A DNA stretch of 64,000 nt, taken from Daucus carota subsp. sativus. Lineage: Eukaryota; Streptophyta; Magnoliopsida; Apiales; Apiaceae. Below, in pieces: positions 36,984 to 47,865 of the stretch (position 1 is its first letter; each line of letters opens with the position of its first letter). The stretch lies in contig NC_030389.2 in the NCBI RefSeq assembly GCF_001625215.2, positions 41,777,454 through 41,841,453 on the forward strand. Direction: 5' to 3'. Made by a program: the position numbers and the translations under genes. The notes beneath the pieces are model-generated. The model was not told the origin of the DNA and searched no databases. It worked only from the letters and a program-made list of their open reading frames with translations.

Positions 36984-37824
36984 GGTGAAAAGATTCATGA
37001 GATTTATGTAAGAAGAGTTGAAGATTGGTGGTTGCAAGCACTCAACAAACGAAGATGATCAGTTAGCTGCACTCTGCACATGTATCAGCAGATTATGATT
37101 ATATCATACCAGGCCCTTTCTAACTTATTGTACATACACCTCATTGCCCATTTTCCAGTGTACAATTTAAGCTCTAGAGTTTGCCTATGAATGTGGCATT
37201 TCTTCTAAACACAAACATTGATTTGATAGTGAAACAACTTGTCTTCCTCTTTTGTAGTTTGGGCTAAATTTTTATAGAAGTCAATAGTATTGGGAAACAA
37301 GTCTGAATGATGCGACTTGATTATTTAAAATACTTGATATTCTTATATTTACCAAATATAGATCTATCACTTCAAAATTTTCGAAAGATTTAGTGGAAAT
37401 TTTTGTTATAGGTCGAAAATCTTAAATCTTAAATCAAATCAAAGTATAATTGAAAAAAATATATTTTAAAATTTAATCAGAATTGTAAATAAATCGTTTA
37501 GAACAGAGAATTGAATACGTTATATGAATATATTATTAAGAATGGGGTGAAGAAAGATGACAAATAAAAATATTTTAGTTGAAAGAACTTAAATTTTTCA
37601 ATAAAAATTTTCTCAGTCAACTAATTGGAAAATATTAATATCATATTATGATTTATTTGGTCAAATCTATAATCAAAATTTTCCTTTTCATCAAATCTCT
37701 AGTAAGATCATTAAGATTTTAATATATATATATAAATATTTTTAAAATAAGTATATAATTTATATCATAATACCGTTGTTAATTTTTTTTTCATAAATTA
37801 AACCTACTTTGTGAAATTCAGAGA
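36984..37824. other. 3' flank of the RNP gene
   Basis: About 840 bp of AT-rich DNA between the RNP stop codon and the next MITE. It should hold the RNP 3' UTR. No other gene is seen. Confidence 0.45.
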
Positions 37825-38259
37825 GGGGTGTATTGGATTAGGATTTCAAAGATTTGTTGCATTCATGAAATCAGAGAGTATTCGATTGGGATTGTTTGAA
37901 ATCTATTAAAATCTTGAGTTATTCCTACAAAATCTGGTGGTATTCAATTGGGATTTTAAATTATGCTTTAAAATCCGATGATATTCCATTGGGATTGTTT
38001 AAAATTCATTAAAATCTGATGGTATTCAAATGCTGAAAGATTGTTTTGGATTTGATAAAATGATGGATTTTGTGGCATTTTTTAGTATATTTTAAGTTTT
38101 TTGAAATCCCATTAACAATGGGATTTTGAAACATTGTGCTTAAATCCTATCAACTCTACAACATTTTATCAAAAATCCGCACAAAATCAAAATCACATAC
38201 AATCTATTAAAATTCATAGACTAAAAACAATCTATTAACATCCGAATTGAATACACCCC
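37825..38259. mobile_element. MITE with GGGGTGTATT termini, copy 2
   Basis: A 435-bp element beginning GGGGTGTATTGGATT and ending AATTGAATACACCCC. It is homologous along its length, in the same orientation, to 6507-6938. It ends about 185 bp before the SEC20 start codon and so lies in that gene's promoter region. Confidence 0.75.
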
Positions 38260-38444
38260 GTTTATTAATATTTTAAATTGAATAAAAAAGTAAATTTTTA
38301 AATTAAAAATATATTAGAGAAAAGGTATAATTAACTTGTGTGAGAAACTGAAAATTCTCTCGGCCTATTCTCCGTTCGCTTGTTGTAAACTGGTCACTTT
38401 TCTTGAAACAAGGCAGAGGTATCTTGATAGAATCACACTGTGAA

Positions 38445-41400
38445 ATGGATGAGGTCGTAGAACAAGTAGAAAATGCAAAGAAAGAATGGGAAGAAACATA
38501 CAACAAAGCCCAACAACACATCAATTCTATACATGATTTTGGCAAATCAAGAACTGAAAAGTCATCTTCTTCATTGCCCAGATTGAATGCTTTGGCTCAA
38601 GATGAATTGGGTTTGCTCAATTCTTTGGTATTCAAGCTTGATCTTCTTGCCCCTCAACTCCCTTCTCATCTTCAAGTTGAATCTGCTCTTTCTTTGCTGA
38701 AATCTTGGAAGGATCAGATCCAAAGGTGCCATCTTTATTATGTTTTTGATGGGTTTTTATTTGTTTTGTGTTTGATTGAGGATGTGTAATGTATGATTAT
38801 GCATATTTGTGAGTTTTGTTTGTTGGTGATTGATGGGTTTATTTTTAGTAGTGATTACTGGGAAATTTTTGTGTATTTTTTGGTTTTATATGCTTACATT
38901 TAGTGATTGTATATGCTGTATTTGTGATTGTAATTGAATAGGAGGACCCATTTGTAGAATTTGTAGATTTAGGGTAGAAGATTGAAGGCATTGTAACATG
39001 TTTATATACTGATGAAACTTTGTCTTTAGAGTTTTCTTTGCACTGCAAATGTTTCTTGTGGGATAGAGGAGTTTCGAGCTATGTATAGTTGTTTATTCGC
39101 TACAAGTTGCAGCACCCCACCATTTTTTTAAAGAATTATTAATGGTGGATACGTGTCTGGTATATTGAATAAGGGTTATGAGTAGTTAGTTGATGGCAGG
39201 ACTTCTGAGGATCATATTACCCGTGTTTAGTTTGAGGGATATTTCATAACTTTGAAACTCTGAATTTCGATTTAATGTGAATAAACAATTATTTAAAGTA
39301 TAGTTGGTTGAAGTATTTAAATGTTTGAAGACCCACTATGATCGTTTGATTCCTAAACTCCTACCCTCTTCCATATCAACATCCAAGTGGTAATAAGAGA
39401 AATAGTTATTCAAAAGATGGATACTAATATGTATGTTCTCGTGCATTTGTGTGTGTGTGTGCGCGTGTCTATGTAAGGTTAGTAACACTTGCATTCTTCT
39501 TATTATGTAGACTGCGGTTGAATCTGAGGAATGCTAATTTGCAAGCAAAAGAAAACATGAGGAAATCCGCCAAGGAAGAGGTACGTGTTTCGGTGTTGAG
39601 AAGTTACTACTTAGTTTCTATCTGCATTGTTGTTTGTTTTCGGCCATATTCAATTGTGGAGCTTGACTATAATTTCGAGGGAAGCATTTGAATTATCAAA
39701 AAAAAGTAGTACATAACTTCAATATATGTTTAGATGATCAGGTTGTGTTTTCTTCGATAAGTAAATGAATTTTGTAGGAATTCAGTTACATGTGTAAAAT
39801 TTTAAGAATAATTAACAAAAAGAATTAAAAACTGTAAGATCATTGCAAGTTGCCCTGGTTGTTCATATCATATATATTATATGTATGCGTGTGTGTGTGT
39901 GTGTGTATATATATATTAATGCTATTATTATATAAAAAATGGTACTTCTAATTTAAATTAATATAACATGTGAAAAGCAACAATTTATGTTTAGCAATTA
40001 AAATAAGCTTACTTAAATATAAAACTTTGTGGTAAACATTTGAGGGTTACATATAAATTCATGTTAGAAGTTTTGAATATTTTTTTGTACTTGGTAGTTT
40101 CTTTTTTTTGGTTATTATTAGCGAGACCATGACCCTGCAAGCCCTCCGCCTCTGTTAATAAGAAATATTGGTTCCACTGATACTATAACCATCTGAATGA
40201 TTTTCTGTTTTGAGGAATATCCTTATAATAAATTAATATAATGCAAATTCCTTATTGTACAAGTAGAACTTTGTATATTTGAGGGAATTGAGGATCATCT
40301 TGTGCGGTTGAATGCAGAGGGAGCTGCTTTTAGGAGGTGGAGAAGAGTCCACGATTCGCAGGCGTAATTTACAGTATGTATACTGTGCAAGTAATCGGTT
40401 GTATTCGCACTTGTATGCTATGCAATATATGTGCTACAGGAGTCTAAACAATAATGAGTTAATGATGTTAAATTGGTGCAAATTTTAACCGACTTAGTAC
40501 AACTTCCAGGACAAAAGCTGGGATGACATCTGCAGCAGAAACAATCACAGATAGTCTTCGCCGTACTCGTCAGCTTATGGTTCAGGTTAACTTCAAGACA
40601 GTCATTTTATATGTGTTGTATTTATTATAAATTTTGTATTTGCTCTCTTCACATGACAGTTTTTTAGTTAATTAACTAAATATGACGGATCTGTTGTATA
40701 TTTACAGGAGGTTGAAAGAAGTGGAAGCACACTGATGGCATTTGGTAAATATAATTTACCTGCTGCACATTGTAAAAAAATGTTGAAATATAATTACCTG
40801 CTGCACATTTTTGAACACAAGTTTCCCAGTCACAAGCATGAACTCTGCAATTGAGCATTGAATAAGTAAACATGCATACTTAAAATTTTGCTAAAAATCA
40901 TTTTCCTGGTGAGATTATTGTGAATGATCATTAGAGGAAGACGCGTCAGAATGCTTACTACCAACAGTGCCTTGGATTTTCTGATTATTTGTAGCAACAT
41001 TGGGATGGAGCTAATTCACAGTGATATTGACTCCCTCCTAACGATGATGACGAATAATTTAAGATTACAAAAAATGGGAGCAAATCAGGGCATATACTTT
41101 ACGTATAAAACACTGACAATTTATAAAGAATATAACATGGGTAGCTGATATATTGTGGCAAGATCAAGATTTTAAGTTGTAACTTGTACTATACCTTTAA
41201 GCGCGTTGAAAGCTCAACAATGTGCAACATGGGCAAGTGTCGTTCTTACCCTTTCCTCCATTAGATAATTTAAGACTGGGTACAAACAAGAAACATTTAC
41301 ATGTACTAGAATGTACATTTTTATGAAATTTTAATGTATGGAATTTCAATATTGCAGAGGAGTCAACTGGGGTACTAAAAAAGGCAGAAAGTGAATACAA

Positions 41401-41831
41401 GGGGCATCGGTCATTGCTAATGCGGACCCGGAATCTGCTGTCCACTATGCAGCGGCAAGATGTGCTTGACAGGTAAAAGCAAAATTAATCTCATGTAATA
41501 TATATGTTAGTTGTTATAATTTCAAGTCTGAGCATTGTTCTCTGACCAAAAAAAAAAGTCTGAGCATGGTTCTGTAATCTGCAGGGTGATTCTTGCACTC
41601 GGATTTCTCTTCTTTTCCCTGGCTGTCCTGTATGTTGTTTCAAAACGTATTGGGATACTGAAGTTGCAAAGAACAGTTACTGCTGCCATTAGATCTGGTA
41701 TGGCTGGTCAGGCAAATATTTTACAGAGGCCTGGAGGAGATGGATTACAGCCCCCTCATGTGCATCGCAATGCAGTTCCAGATCCAGGGATAGAAGTAGC
41801 ATTAGGGCAACCTATGCACGATGAACTTTGA
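38445..41831 (+). CDS. SEC20: SEC20-family Q-SNARE, 7 exons, 293 aa, HDEL C-terminus
   Basis: Sec20 is an ER/Golgi SNARE that works with Ufe1/Use1-type partners and the Dsl1/NRZ tether in retrograde COPI vesicle fusion. Exons: 38445-38725, 39511-39580, 40318-40373, 40510-40585, 40708-40744, 41358-41472, 41585-41831; phases agree throughout. The N-terminal half (about 1-94) is helical and charged. The SNARE-like region runs through TSAAETITDSLRRTRQLMVQ and SEYKGHRSLLMRTRNLLS. A single membrane helix follows (about 213-231, VILALGFLFFSLAVLYVVS), then a tail of about 60 residues ending MHDEL. Tail-anchored topology puts that tail in the lumen, where HDEL is an ER retrieval signal, as known for yeast Sec20p. 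I started at the ATG giving MDEVVEQVENAKKEWEE; upstream in-frame codons lack an ATG. Orthologue: At3g24315 type. Confidence 0.92.
39888..39916. repeat. GT/TA microsatellite
   Basis: GTGTGT run passing into TATATA in intron 2 of SEC20. A shorter GT run lies at about 39450-39468 in intron 1. Confidence 0.8.
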
Positions 41832-43287
41832 ACTCATTCTGTGGATGTATATTCTTACCTGTAGCCACCAGTAACCAGTTTAATTATAGGCTTTTGTCAG
41901 TAATGGAAAAATCCCCGACTGATCCTGGTCTGGACAATGATGGATAGCATTGATGTCTTTTTACTGTAAAGCTTCTCGGAAATTATTAACTTGAATATAT
42001 GATTGGGGTTTGGGTCCTTGCTAAACCATTGATGCAAATCATCAATTTCTTTCCACCGGAAAGTATCTAAATTTCTAATGTGAATGCAGGGGTTATGTTG
42101 TGAAGAATGTTTGATTTGGACCTTAGACCAACACCCATATGATTGAATCACCTCATATGTCTTATGTTAATGATCTGATTTTAAGCCCTTTGAACCTGAT
42201 TCAAATTTTAATTCAACACGGTATATGAATTTATTTTACTCAATAGACAAACATTTGGTGTAGCCTTTTTCATCTACATTATATGGTTTACCTTCTCATT
42301 CAGATCTTTCTCCCACACTCGCTTTTGTAGAAAATCACTAGAGCAATCTCCAATCTGCTTACATGAGGAGGTTCAATCTGCTTACATGAGGAGGTTCTGT
42401 CTTCAATGTTTGAGAACGTGTGAAATATTTTGTGGCTCGAACTCCTTGGCCTTCACAAAATTTAATCCTTAGGAGCTAATGACATTCTTGAAGATAAAAT
42501 TCAAAAGTAATTTTATATCTTCTTCAAAGATATGACTTGCCTATTCCTTTTAAAAAAATCACAGAGTTCAAGCATTCTCTTTGTTATTCGATATCTAACT
42601 TCATCAAAATCTTGTTTTGAAAACACCGCTGATACTAATAACTAGATAGGGTCGCGGTCCCGAGGGACGTGTTAAATAACTCACTGATTTCTGGCGATTG
42701 GATGAAATATCAGGCTGGCGGAATTATAACATTTTTTAAAATATGCTTATCGCTTTTTAACTACTAGACGGGGTCATTTTACCCATCCAGCGTTTAAAAA
42801 GCGCACAACATGTTAAAATTTTGTTATAATCTTGGCCGTTGGATATTCATTCCAACAGCCAGAAATCAATAAACTACTTAACACGTCCTTGCTAGCGACT
42901 GCCAGGGACTGGTAACAGTAACCATATATTTCAAAAAAAACATAAGGGATAATAATAAGCATGACCAAACTGTTTATCAAATCCAGTTAAGCATGATCTA
43001 ATCATATAACTAGAATACGATGGTGACTTCCAGCAAGTAAGGGCAAGTGCTATGTATTGCAAAAGAACCAAGTATGTATGAAACAGAAATTTAAGTTCAG
43101 CAAAACAATTCAAGTCATATTAGAAATACAGAACCACCAGATCTGTATCAAAAAGACTTACCAATACATGTTTAGCAAAAAAAAAAAAAAAAAAAGGATT
43201 TAACGATACATGAGAGGCAGGCTTTACCTCAATTAACGATTTTGTTTAAAACAACATACAAAAATGCTCGCACTCTGGCATATACAG
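41832..43287. other. Convergent intergenic region between SEC20 and SUVH2/9
   Basis: About 1.45 kb between two facing stop codons. It contains both 3' UTRs, a 23-bp tandem duplication near 42353-42400 (unit AATCTGCTTACATGAGGAGG plus a few bases) and the inverted-repeat element described separately. An A-run lies at about 43178-43196. Confidence 0.5.
42645..42915. mobile_element. Fold-back MITE-like element
   Basis: About 270 bp with long, imperfect inverted halves: GGACGTGTTAAATAACTCA..ATTTCTGGC at the left and GCCAGAAATCAATAAACTAC..TAACACGTCC at the right, and similar inner blocks around GTTATAAT. The exact ends and target duplication are unclear. Confidence 0.5.
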
Positions 43288-45228
43288 TCAGTTACAGATA
43301 GCAAGCTTGGGCGACAATTCATCAGCCACCCCATAGTCAAGACTAAGTTCCCTCAAGGGTGGGATATTCTCCAAAGCGAACAACATAAGACGAGGAAAGA
43401 GCACATTACTGTGATCATACAACACAAACTGAACCATCACATTGGGACTTCTACTATGGCTCATGTAACATGCCACGTTCCTCATGCTTGATACATCCAT
43501 TGCAAAGTCCAATGGAGGAATTGAGGGATGCGAAGGCCTAACATAATTAGAGGCTACTCGTGACACATCTCCCCATTCTGCCCATCTTTCAGAGAACCGT
43601 CTTGGATAAACTAAGTTATCACCAGCCATTGAAATTACTTGGGCTTGGTCCCGAGTCAAAACAACTCCTGCATACTCACAAAGAAAAGAACCAGCCTGAA
43701 TCAAGTCCAAAGATCTAACTCCCCAGCCAGTTTCCCGGGATCGAAACACTTCAAATGTGTTCTTCACACCTTTCTGACTTACACGATTTCTACAAGTTGG
43801 AGGACAAGAACAAGATGGACCACATTCAAAGATTATTGGCTTGCCCTGAATCAATATACCTCTTTCATCATAAGCAAACTGGCCCCCGTTCTTCATCGCA
43901 CAGAAACAATTGCTTAAACAACCAAGAACACAATTACATCCACTACTCCCAAACTGGTACACATAAGAAGGAATAACAGATTTCACCAAATATTGATAAG
44001 CCAACGGTTCATGATCTCTATCAATATCATTAAACAACAAAACAGGGACATTTTCCTTTTTCATTGACATATCCAAACAAACATACCCCCTCGGCCTAAC
44101 CTCCAAAGGCCTAACTCTAAGATTTTGTGCAAACCTAAGAACCAAACTACCCCTTTCCGGCTGATTCTCAAGTCTAACAATCTTAAACTTATAAACCCCA
44201 AAGCCGGACTTCCCCACATCAAACCAACAATCTACAACCTTATGTAACCCATCATAAACATAAACCTTACCGCTAGCACTACCTTCATACTTAAACCCGC
44301 GCACAACTCTTACCTCAATCCCATAATGCATACTCCTCTCCAACCCCAAATTCCCACTTTCAAGCTTCTGATGAGCACATTGCCTAAAGCACTTATCCTG
44401 ACCACCATGTCCCGTATAAATGATCACATCCCCCGTATCCACATCATCCTCATACCCACCCGAAACAATAATACTCGTCGCAATTGGCTCCCCATTCGAA
44501 CTCCTACTCGAAGGCAAGTAATCAATCCCAGCCTGAGGCTGCTCATGAATCCCAACCACACACAATTCCATCCTGAAAAAGAACACATCCCCTATCTCAA
44601 TCCCGGGAATAGCTCCCACAATTCTCTTGTCCCGATTCAGCCACAATCCCCGCTCCCTCATCACCGAAGACGCCTTCAAATCATTCCTACTCCGCCTCCC
44701 CACCAACCCCTTCTCATCATTCAAATTCCCATAAATCCTCAGATTCTCATAAAGCATCCTCGTCTTCCTAACAACCTCCCGAAAATATCTCTCATCTTCG
44801 ATATTCAAATCAGTAACCCTAACCAACTCCGACGAGTGCTGCGGATGCCTAATTCTATTCACACTCGCCGACAGCCCCTCCTGAGGCCGCGCAACAATCG
44901 CGAGCGCGTCAGGACTCGAAACGACGTCGTTCTGCGCGGCTTTATCACTCGAAACGACGTCGTTCTGCGGCGCTTTATCCGAAAACGCCGTGTTGAAGAG
45001 CTGCGAAATGCGAGAAAACTCAGAATATACATTAGCATTAGAATTAGGGTTCGGCGGCGGAGATGGTTGAGACTGAGAAAGAGGGAACGGAATTCCGGGT
45101 GGGTGAGAAGGAGCGAGTGAGTCCGAGTCGGAGACTGAGTCGAGAGGCTCGAGTTTGGGTTGGATAATAGTGGGGGGAGGCGTGACGGCGTCGTTTTGGG
45201 GGGCTGAGAAATCGAGCAGAGAGCCCAT
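43288..45228 (-). CDS. SUVH2/9: SUVH2/SUVH9-type SRA-SET protein, intronless, 646 aa
   Basis: Member of the SUVH2/9 clade. In Arabidopsis these proteins bind methylated DNA through the SRA domain and recruit Pol V for RNA-directed DNA methylation, without histone methyltransferase activity. Domains: disordered Pro/Ser-rich N-terminus (1-130), two-helix region (about 140-165), SRA/YDG (about 205-355; GDVFFFRMELCVVGIH, IIVSGGYEDD, YDGLHKVVDCWFDVGKSGFG), pre-SET cysteines (about 429-485; CNCVLGCLSNCFC, CGPSCSCPPTCRNR) and SET (about 490-633; GWGVRSLDLIQAGSFLCEYA, ending LSLDYGVADE). The protein stops at LAICN with no post-SET cysteine cluster. The catalytic-type NHSC motif of active enzymes reads SHSR here (residues 590-593). 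The start at 45228 was chosen from the family-like MGSLLDF; the frame is open 64 codons further upstream without family similarity. Single-exon structure is usual for this clade. Confidence 0.95.
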   Translation of the reverse strand: MGSLLDFSAPQNDAVTPPPTIIQPKLEPLDSVSDSDSLAPSHPPGIPFPLSQSQPSPPPNPNSNANVYSEFSRISQLFNTAFSDKAPQNDVVSSDKAAQNDVVSSPDALAIVARPQEGLSASVNRIRHPQHSSELVRVTDLNIEDERYFREVVRKTRMLYENLRIYGNLNDEKGLVGRRSRNDLKASSVMRERGLWLNRDKRIVGAIPGIEIGDVFFFRMELCVVGIHEQPQAGIDYLPSSRSSNGEPIATSIIVSGGYEDDVDTGDVIIYTGHGGQDKCFRQCAHQKLESGNLGLERSMHYGIEVRVVRGFKYEGSASGKVYVYDGLHKVVDCWFDVGKSGFGVYKFKIVRLENQPERGSLVLRFAQNLRVRPLEVRPRGYVCLDMSMKKENVPVLLFNDIDRDHEPLAYQYLVKSVIPSYVYQFGSSGCNCVLGCLSNCFCAMKNGGQFAYDERGILIQGKPIIFECGPSCSCPPTCRNRVSQKGVKNTFEVFRSRETGWGVRSLDLIQAGSFLCEYAGVVLTRDQAQVISMAGDNLVYPRRFSERWAEWGDVSRVASNYVRPSHPSIPPLDFAMDVSSMRNVACYMSHSRSPNVMVQFVLYDHSNVLFPRLMLFALENIPPLRELSLDYGVADELSPKLAICN

Positions 45229-45446
45229 TGCTTGTGTAAGAAGTGGCGAGTGGAGATTTGAGTTTGGGTTAGAGAAGTGGTGTACGTGGAGGGGGTGTTT
45301 GGGTTGAGAGTGAGTTTTGAATTTAGGGATTTTGGTTTTGGTGGTGTTGGGATGACGAAATGTGGACAAGTGGTCATCTATTCCTACGCATTTGGCATAT
45401 ATACACGTACAAGTGTACAACTATATTATTATATTCTTTTTTTTCA
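45229..45446 (-). promoter_or_regulatory. Leader and promoter region of SUVH2/9
   Basis: The 5' flank of the intronless gene. A TATA-like stretch (GTATATATGC on the minus strand, about 45397-45406) lies about 170 bp upstream of the ATG. The coding frame extends open through the leader, but that part looks like chance. Confidence 0.4.
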
Positions 45447-45660
45447 CTCCCTCGTCTCCTCTCAATTGTTTACGTTAAGAGATAGGGCTCAGCACGTATT
45501 TAAGTTCTCTCATAATTGATAAATTATTTTGAATTTTTTCTTAATAAATATTTATCATCTAAGTTTTTATACAAAAAAAGTTATAAAATTATTTTTATAT
45601 GTGCTTTAAAGTGCATGTCGAATAATGAAAAAAATAAATGAAAATAAGAGGGACGAGGAG
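45447..45660. mobile_element. Stowaway-like MITE
   Basis: About 214 bp from CTCCCTCGTCTCCTC to GAGGGACGAGGAG. The right flank is TA, the left CA, so the duplication is imperfect. It follows the same CTCCCTC..GAGGGAG pattern as three other elements in the window. Confidence 0.55.
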
Positions 45661-45743
45661 TACATCGTTATGTGTTATGTTATGACTTAATGGTTTTAAA
45701 TTATTTTCGACTAACATTTATATTTTTTTAAAACATGAAAAAG

Positions 45744-45750
<7 letters not shown>

Positions 45751-45795
<45 letters not shown>
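45751..45795. repeat. TA microsatellite
   Basis: A run of about 22 TA dinucleotides immediately before the first of two long direct repeats. Confidence 0.95.
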
Positions 45796-45797
<2 letters not shown>

Positions 45798-46560
45798 AGA
45801 ATCTATATAATTTAATGTTTCCTGGAAATATTGATTATATTATTAATTAAATATTTATTGACCTTAAATCATCTCATCGTATAAATTTTAATAAATAGGC
45901 ATGTCAAAGGAACGAAATTCGAATCATGCTCAAATCTGATCCTTATATATGTTATTGTTCCAATAAAATTTGATAAGAAAACAGAAATGAATTTACATGA
46001 TCCGATGCCATACAGATCTATACTATACTATAATAAGCAAATATTTGTAGTACAAATTTTCGGCGTCACCAAGATATTATCTTACTTAAAAAGAAAAAAA
46101 AATCTAATATTAAAAAACTCATTTAATAATTATAAGTCTACAACACGTGGTCTTTTATCCTTACATCATTAAACAGTTTCAAAAATTAAAAAACTAGTTG
46201 TGATATAATCCAACACAAAATTTTTGACATTTATTATGTAATTGATACAAAATATTATTGTTTCTTATATAAATGAAGAATTAAAAATACAATTTATTAT
46301 TAGTTTATAAAAATAAAAGGGAAATCACCTAAAAATACTATATTTTTTAAAAGTATTATAAAAAAAATATTATCACCTTTAAAATTATTTTCAAAATGAC
46401 TACTTTTTAAATTTTATTTTCGAAAATACCGTTTGTAACTTCTACAACCATATTTCCAAGTTCCGTTTAATTTTAAAAATTGATATACAAGTTGTTTCTA
46501 GTTGAAATCCATTTATTTTCGGATGATGGAGATGAAGAAGAGGGAGGAAGAGAATCGAAA
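45796..46560 (+). repeat. Long direct repeat, copy 1
   Basis: About 760 bp beginning ACAGAATCTATATAATTTAA and ending near GATGGAGATGAAGAAGAGGG. It is repeated at 47080-47865 with scattered substitutions and small indels. Small ORFs in it (MNLHDPMPYRSILYYNKQIF) recur in the second copy but resemble no known protein. It is probably a duplicated non-coding repeat or transposon part. Confidence 0.75.
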
Positions 46561-46593
46561 GAGGGAGGGGGAGAGAGCAAGTTTTGCCAATTC

Positions 46594-47075
46594 TTAGTTT
46601 TGGTGATTTGCCTCATAAGCAGACCTAAATACGTGTTTCTTCTGATTTCAAAATTTTGTTGTATTCGAAATTTTTCGACTTTTATCCGTCATATAAGTCT
46701 AGTTGGTTCAAATTTCAAATCAAATATTAAAAACAATTCAAAGAAATTTAAACAACATACTAGTAAAATTCCGAAATAAAATTTCACTAGACAAACCAAC
46801 AAAATATAGGTACCATACCTTCCTCTGCATGTATCAACTAAAATTGAAGGTAAATTAATTTTGGTGATTTGACTCTTACTCACAGCTAAATACACATTTT
46901 CTCCGATTTCAAAATTTTGTTGTAATTTAAGTCTACCGACTCTGCTCCTCAAAAAAGCCTAGTCGGTCCAAATTTCAAATCAAATATCGAAAATAATTTA
47001 AGCAATTTGCATGACGTACAAAATAAAGGACATAAATCCTTCAAATAGAAAACTCATCATATAAATAATTTAAGC
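46594..47075 (+). repeat. Tandem repeat units with TTTTGGTGATTTG
   Basis: Units of roughly 260 bp sharing TTTTGGTGATTTGNCTC, TCAAAATTTTGTTGTA and GTCCAAATTTCAAATCAAAT. Further copies occur at about 48505-48700, 48755-48955 and, more diverged, 56815-57010. They lie next to the left edge of each CDKA duplication unit. I see no coding function. Confidence 0.65.
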
Positions 47076-47079
47076 AATT

Positions 47080-47865
47080 AACAGAATCTATATAATTTAA
47101 TGTTTCCTGAAAAGATTGATTATATTATTAATTAAATATTTATTGACCTTAAATCATCTTATCATATAAATGTTAATAAATAGGCCTGTCAAGGGACCGA
47201 AATTCGAATTAAGTTCAAATCTGATATGTATATATGTTAGTGTTCCAATAAAATTTGATAAGAAAACAGAAATGAATTTACATGATCCGATGCCATACAG
47301 ATCTATACTATACTATAATAAGCAAATATTTGTAGTACAAATTTTCGGTGTCACCCGGAGATTATCTTACTTAAAAAGAAGAAAAATCTAATATTAAAAA
47401 ACTCATTTTATAATTATAAGTCCATTACACGTAGTCTTTTATCCTTATATCATTAAACAGTTTCAATAATTAAAAATACTGGTGGGGATGTAATCCAACA
47501 CAAAAACTTTGACATTTATTATGTAACTGATACATATATAAATAATATTCTTATATAAATGAAGAAATAAAAAATATTAAAAATAAAATTTATTATTTGT
47601 TTATAAAAATAAAAGGGAAATTATCTAAAATACTGCATTTTTAAAAGTATTATAAAAAATACTATCGCCTTAAAATTTATTTTCAAAATTACCGCTTTTT
47701 TAAAAAAAATCAAAAATACCGTTTGTAACTTTTGCAACCATACTTGCAACTTTAATTTAATTTAATTTTTTTTAAAGTTGACATATAGATTTATTCTAGT
47801 TGATTCCATTTATTTTCGATGATGGAGATGAAGAAGAGGGAGAGAGAGAAGAGAAAGAGGGTGGA
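47080..47865 (+). repeat. Long direct repeat, copy 2
   Basis: Second copy of 45796-46560, about 1.28 kb downstream in the same orientation. Confidence 0.75.

Noticed and set aside
44326-45120. 264-codon ORF on the plus strand opposite SUVH2/9
   Set aside because: It is an antisense shadow of the SUVH2/9 coding region; the residues (PTRNNNTRRN, RRRRWLRLRKR) are low complexity and match no family.
45229-45420. N-terminal extension of 64 codons on SUVH2/9
   Set aside because: The frame is open but the sequence has no family similarity and overlaps the TATA-like region; the family-like start is MGSLLDF at 45228.
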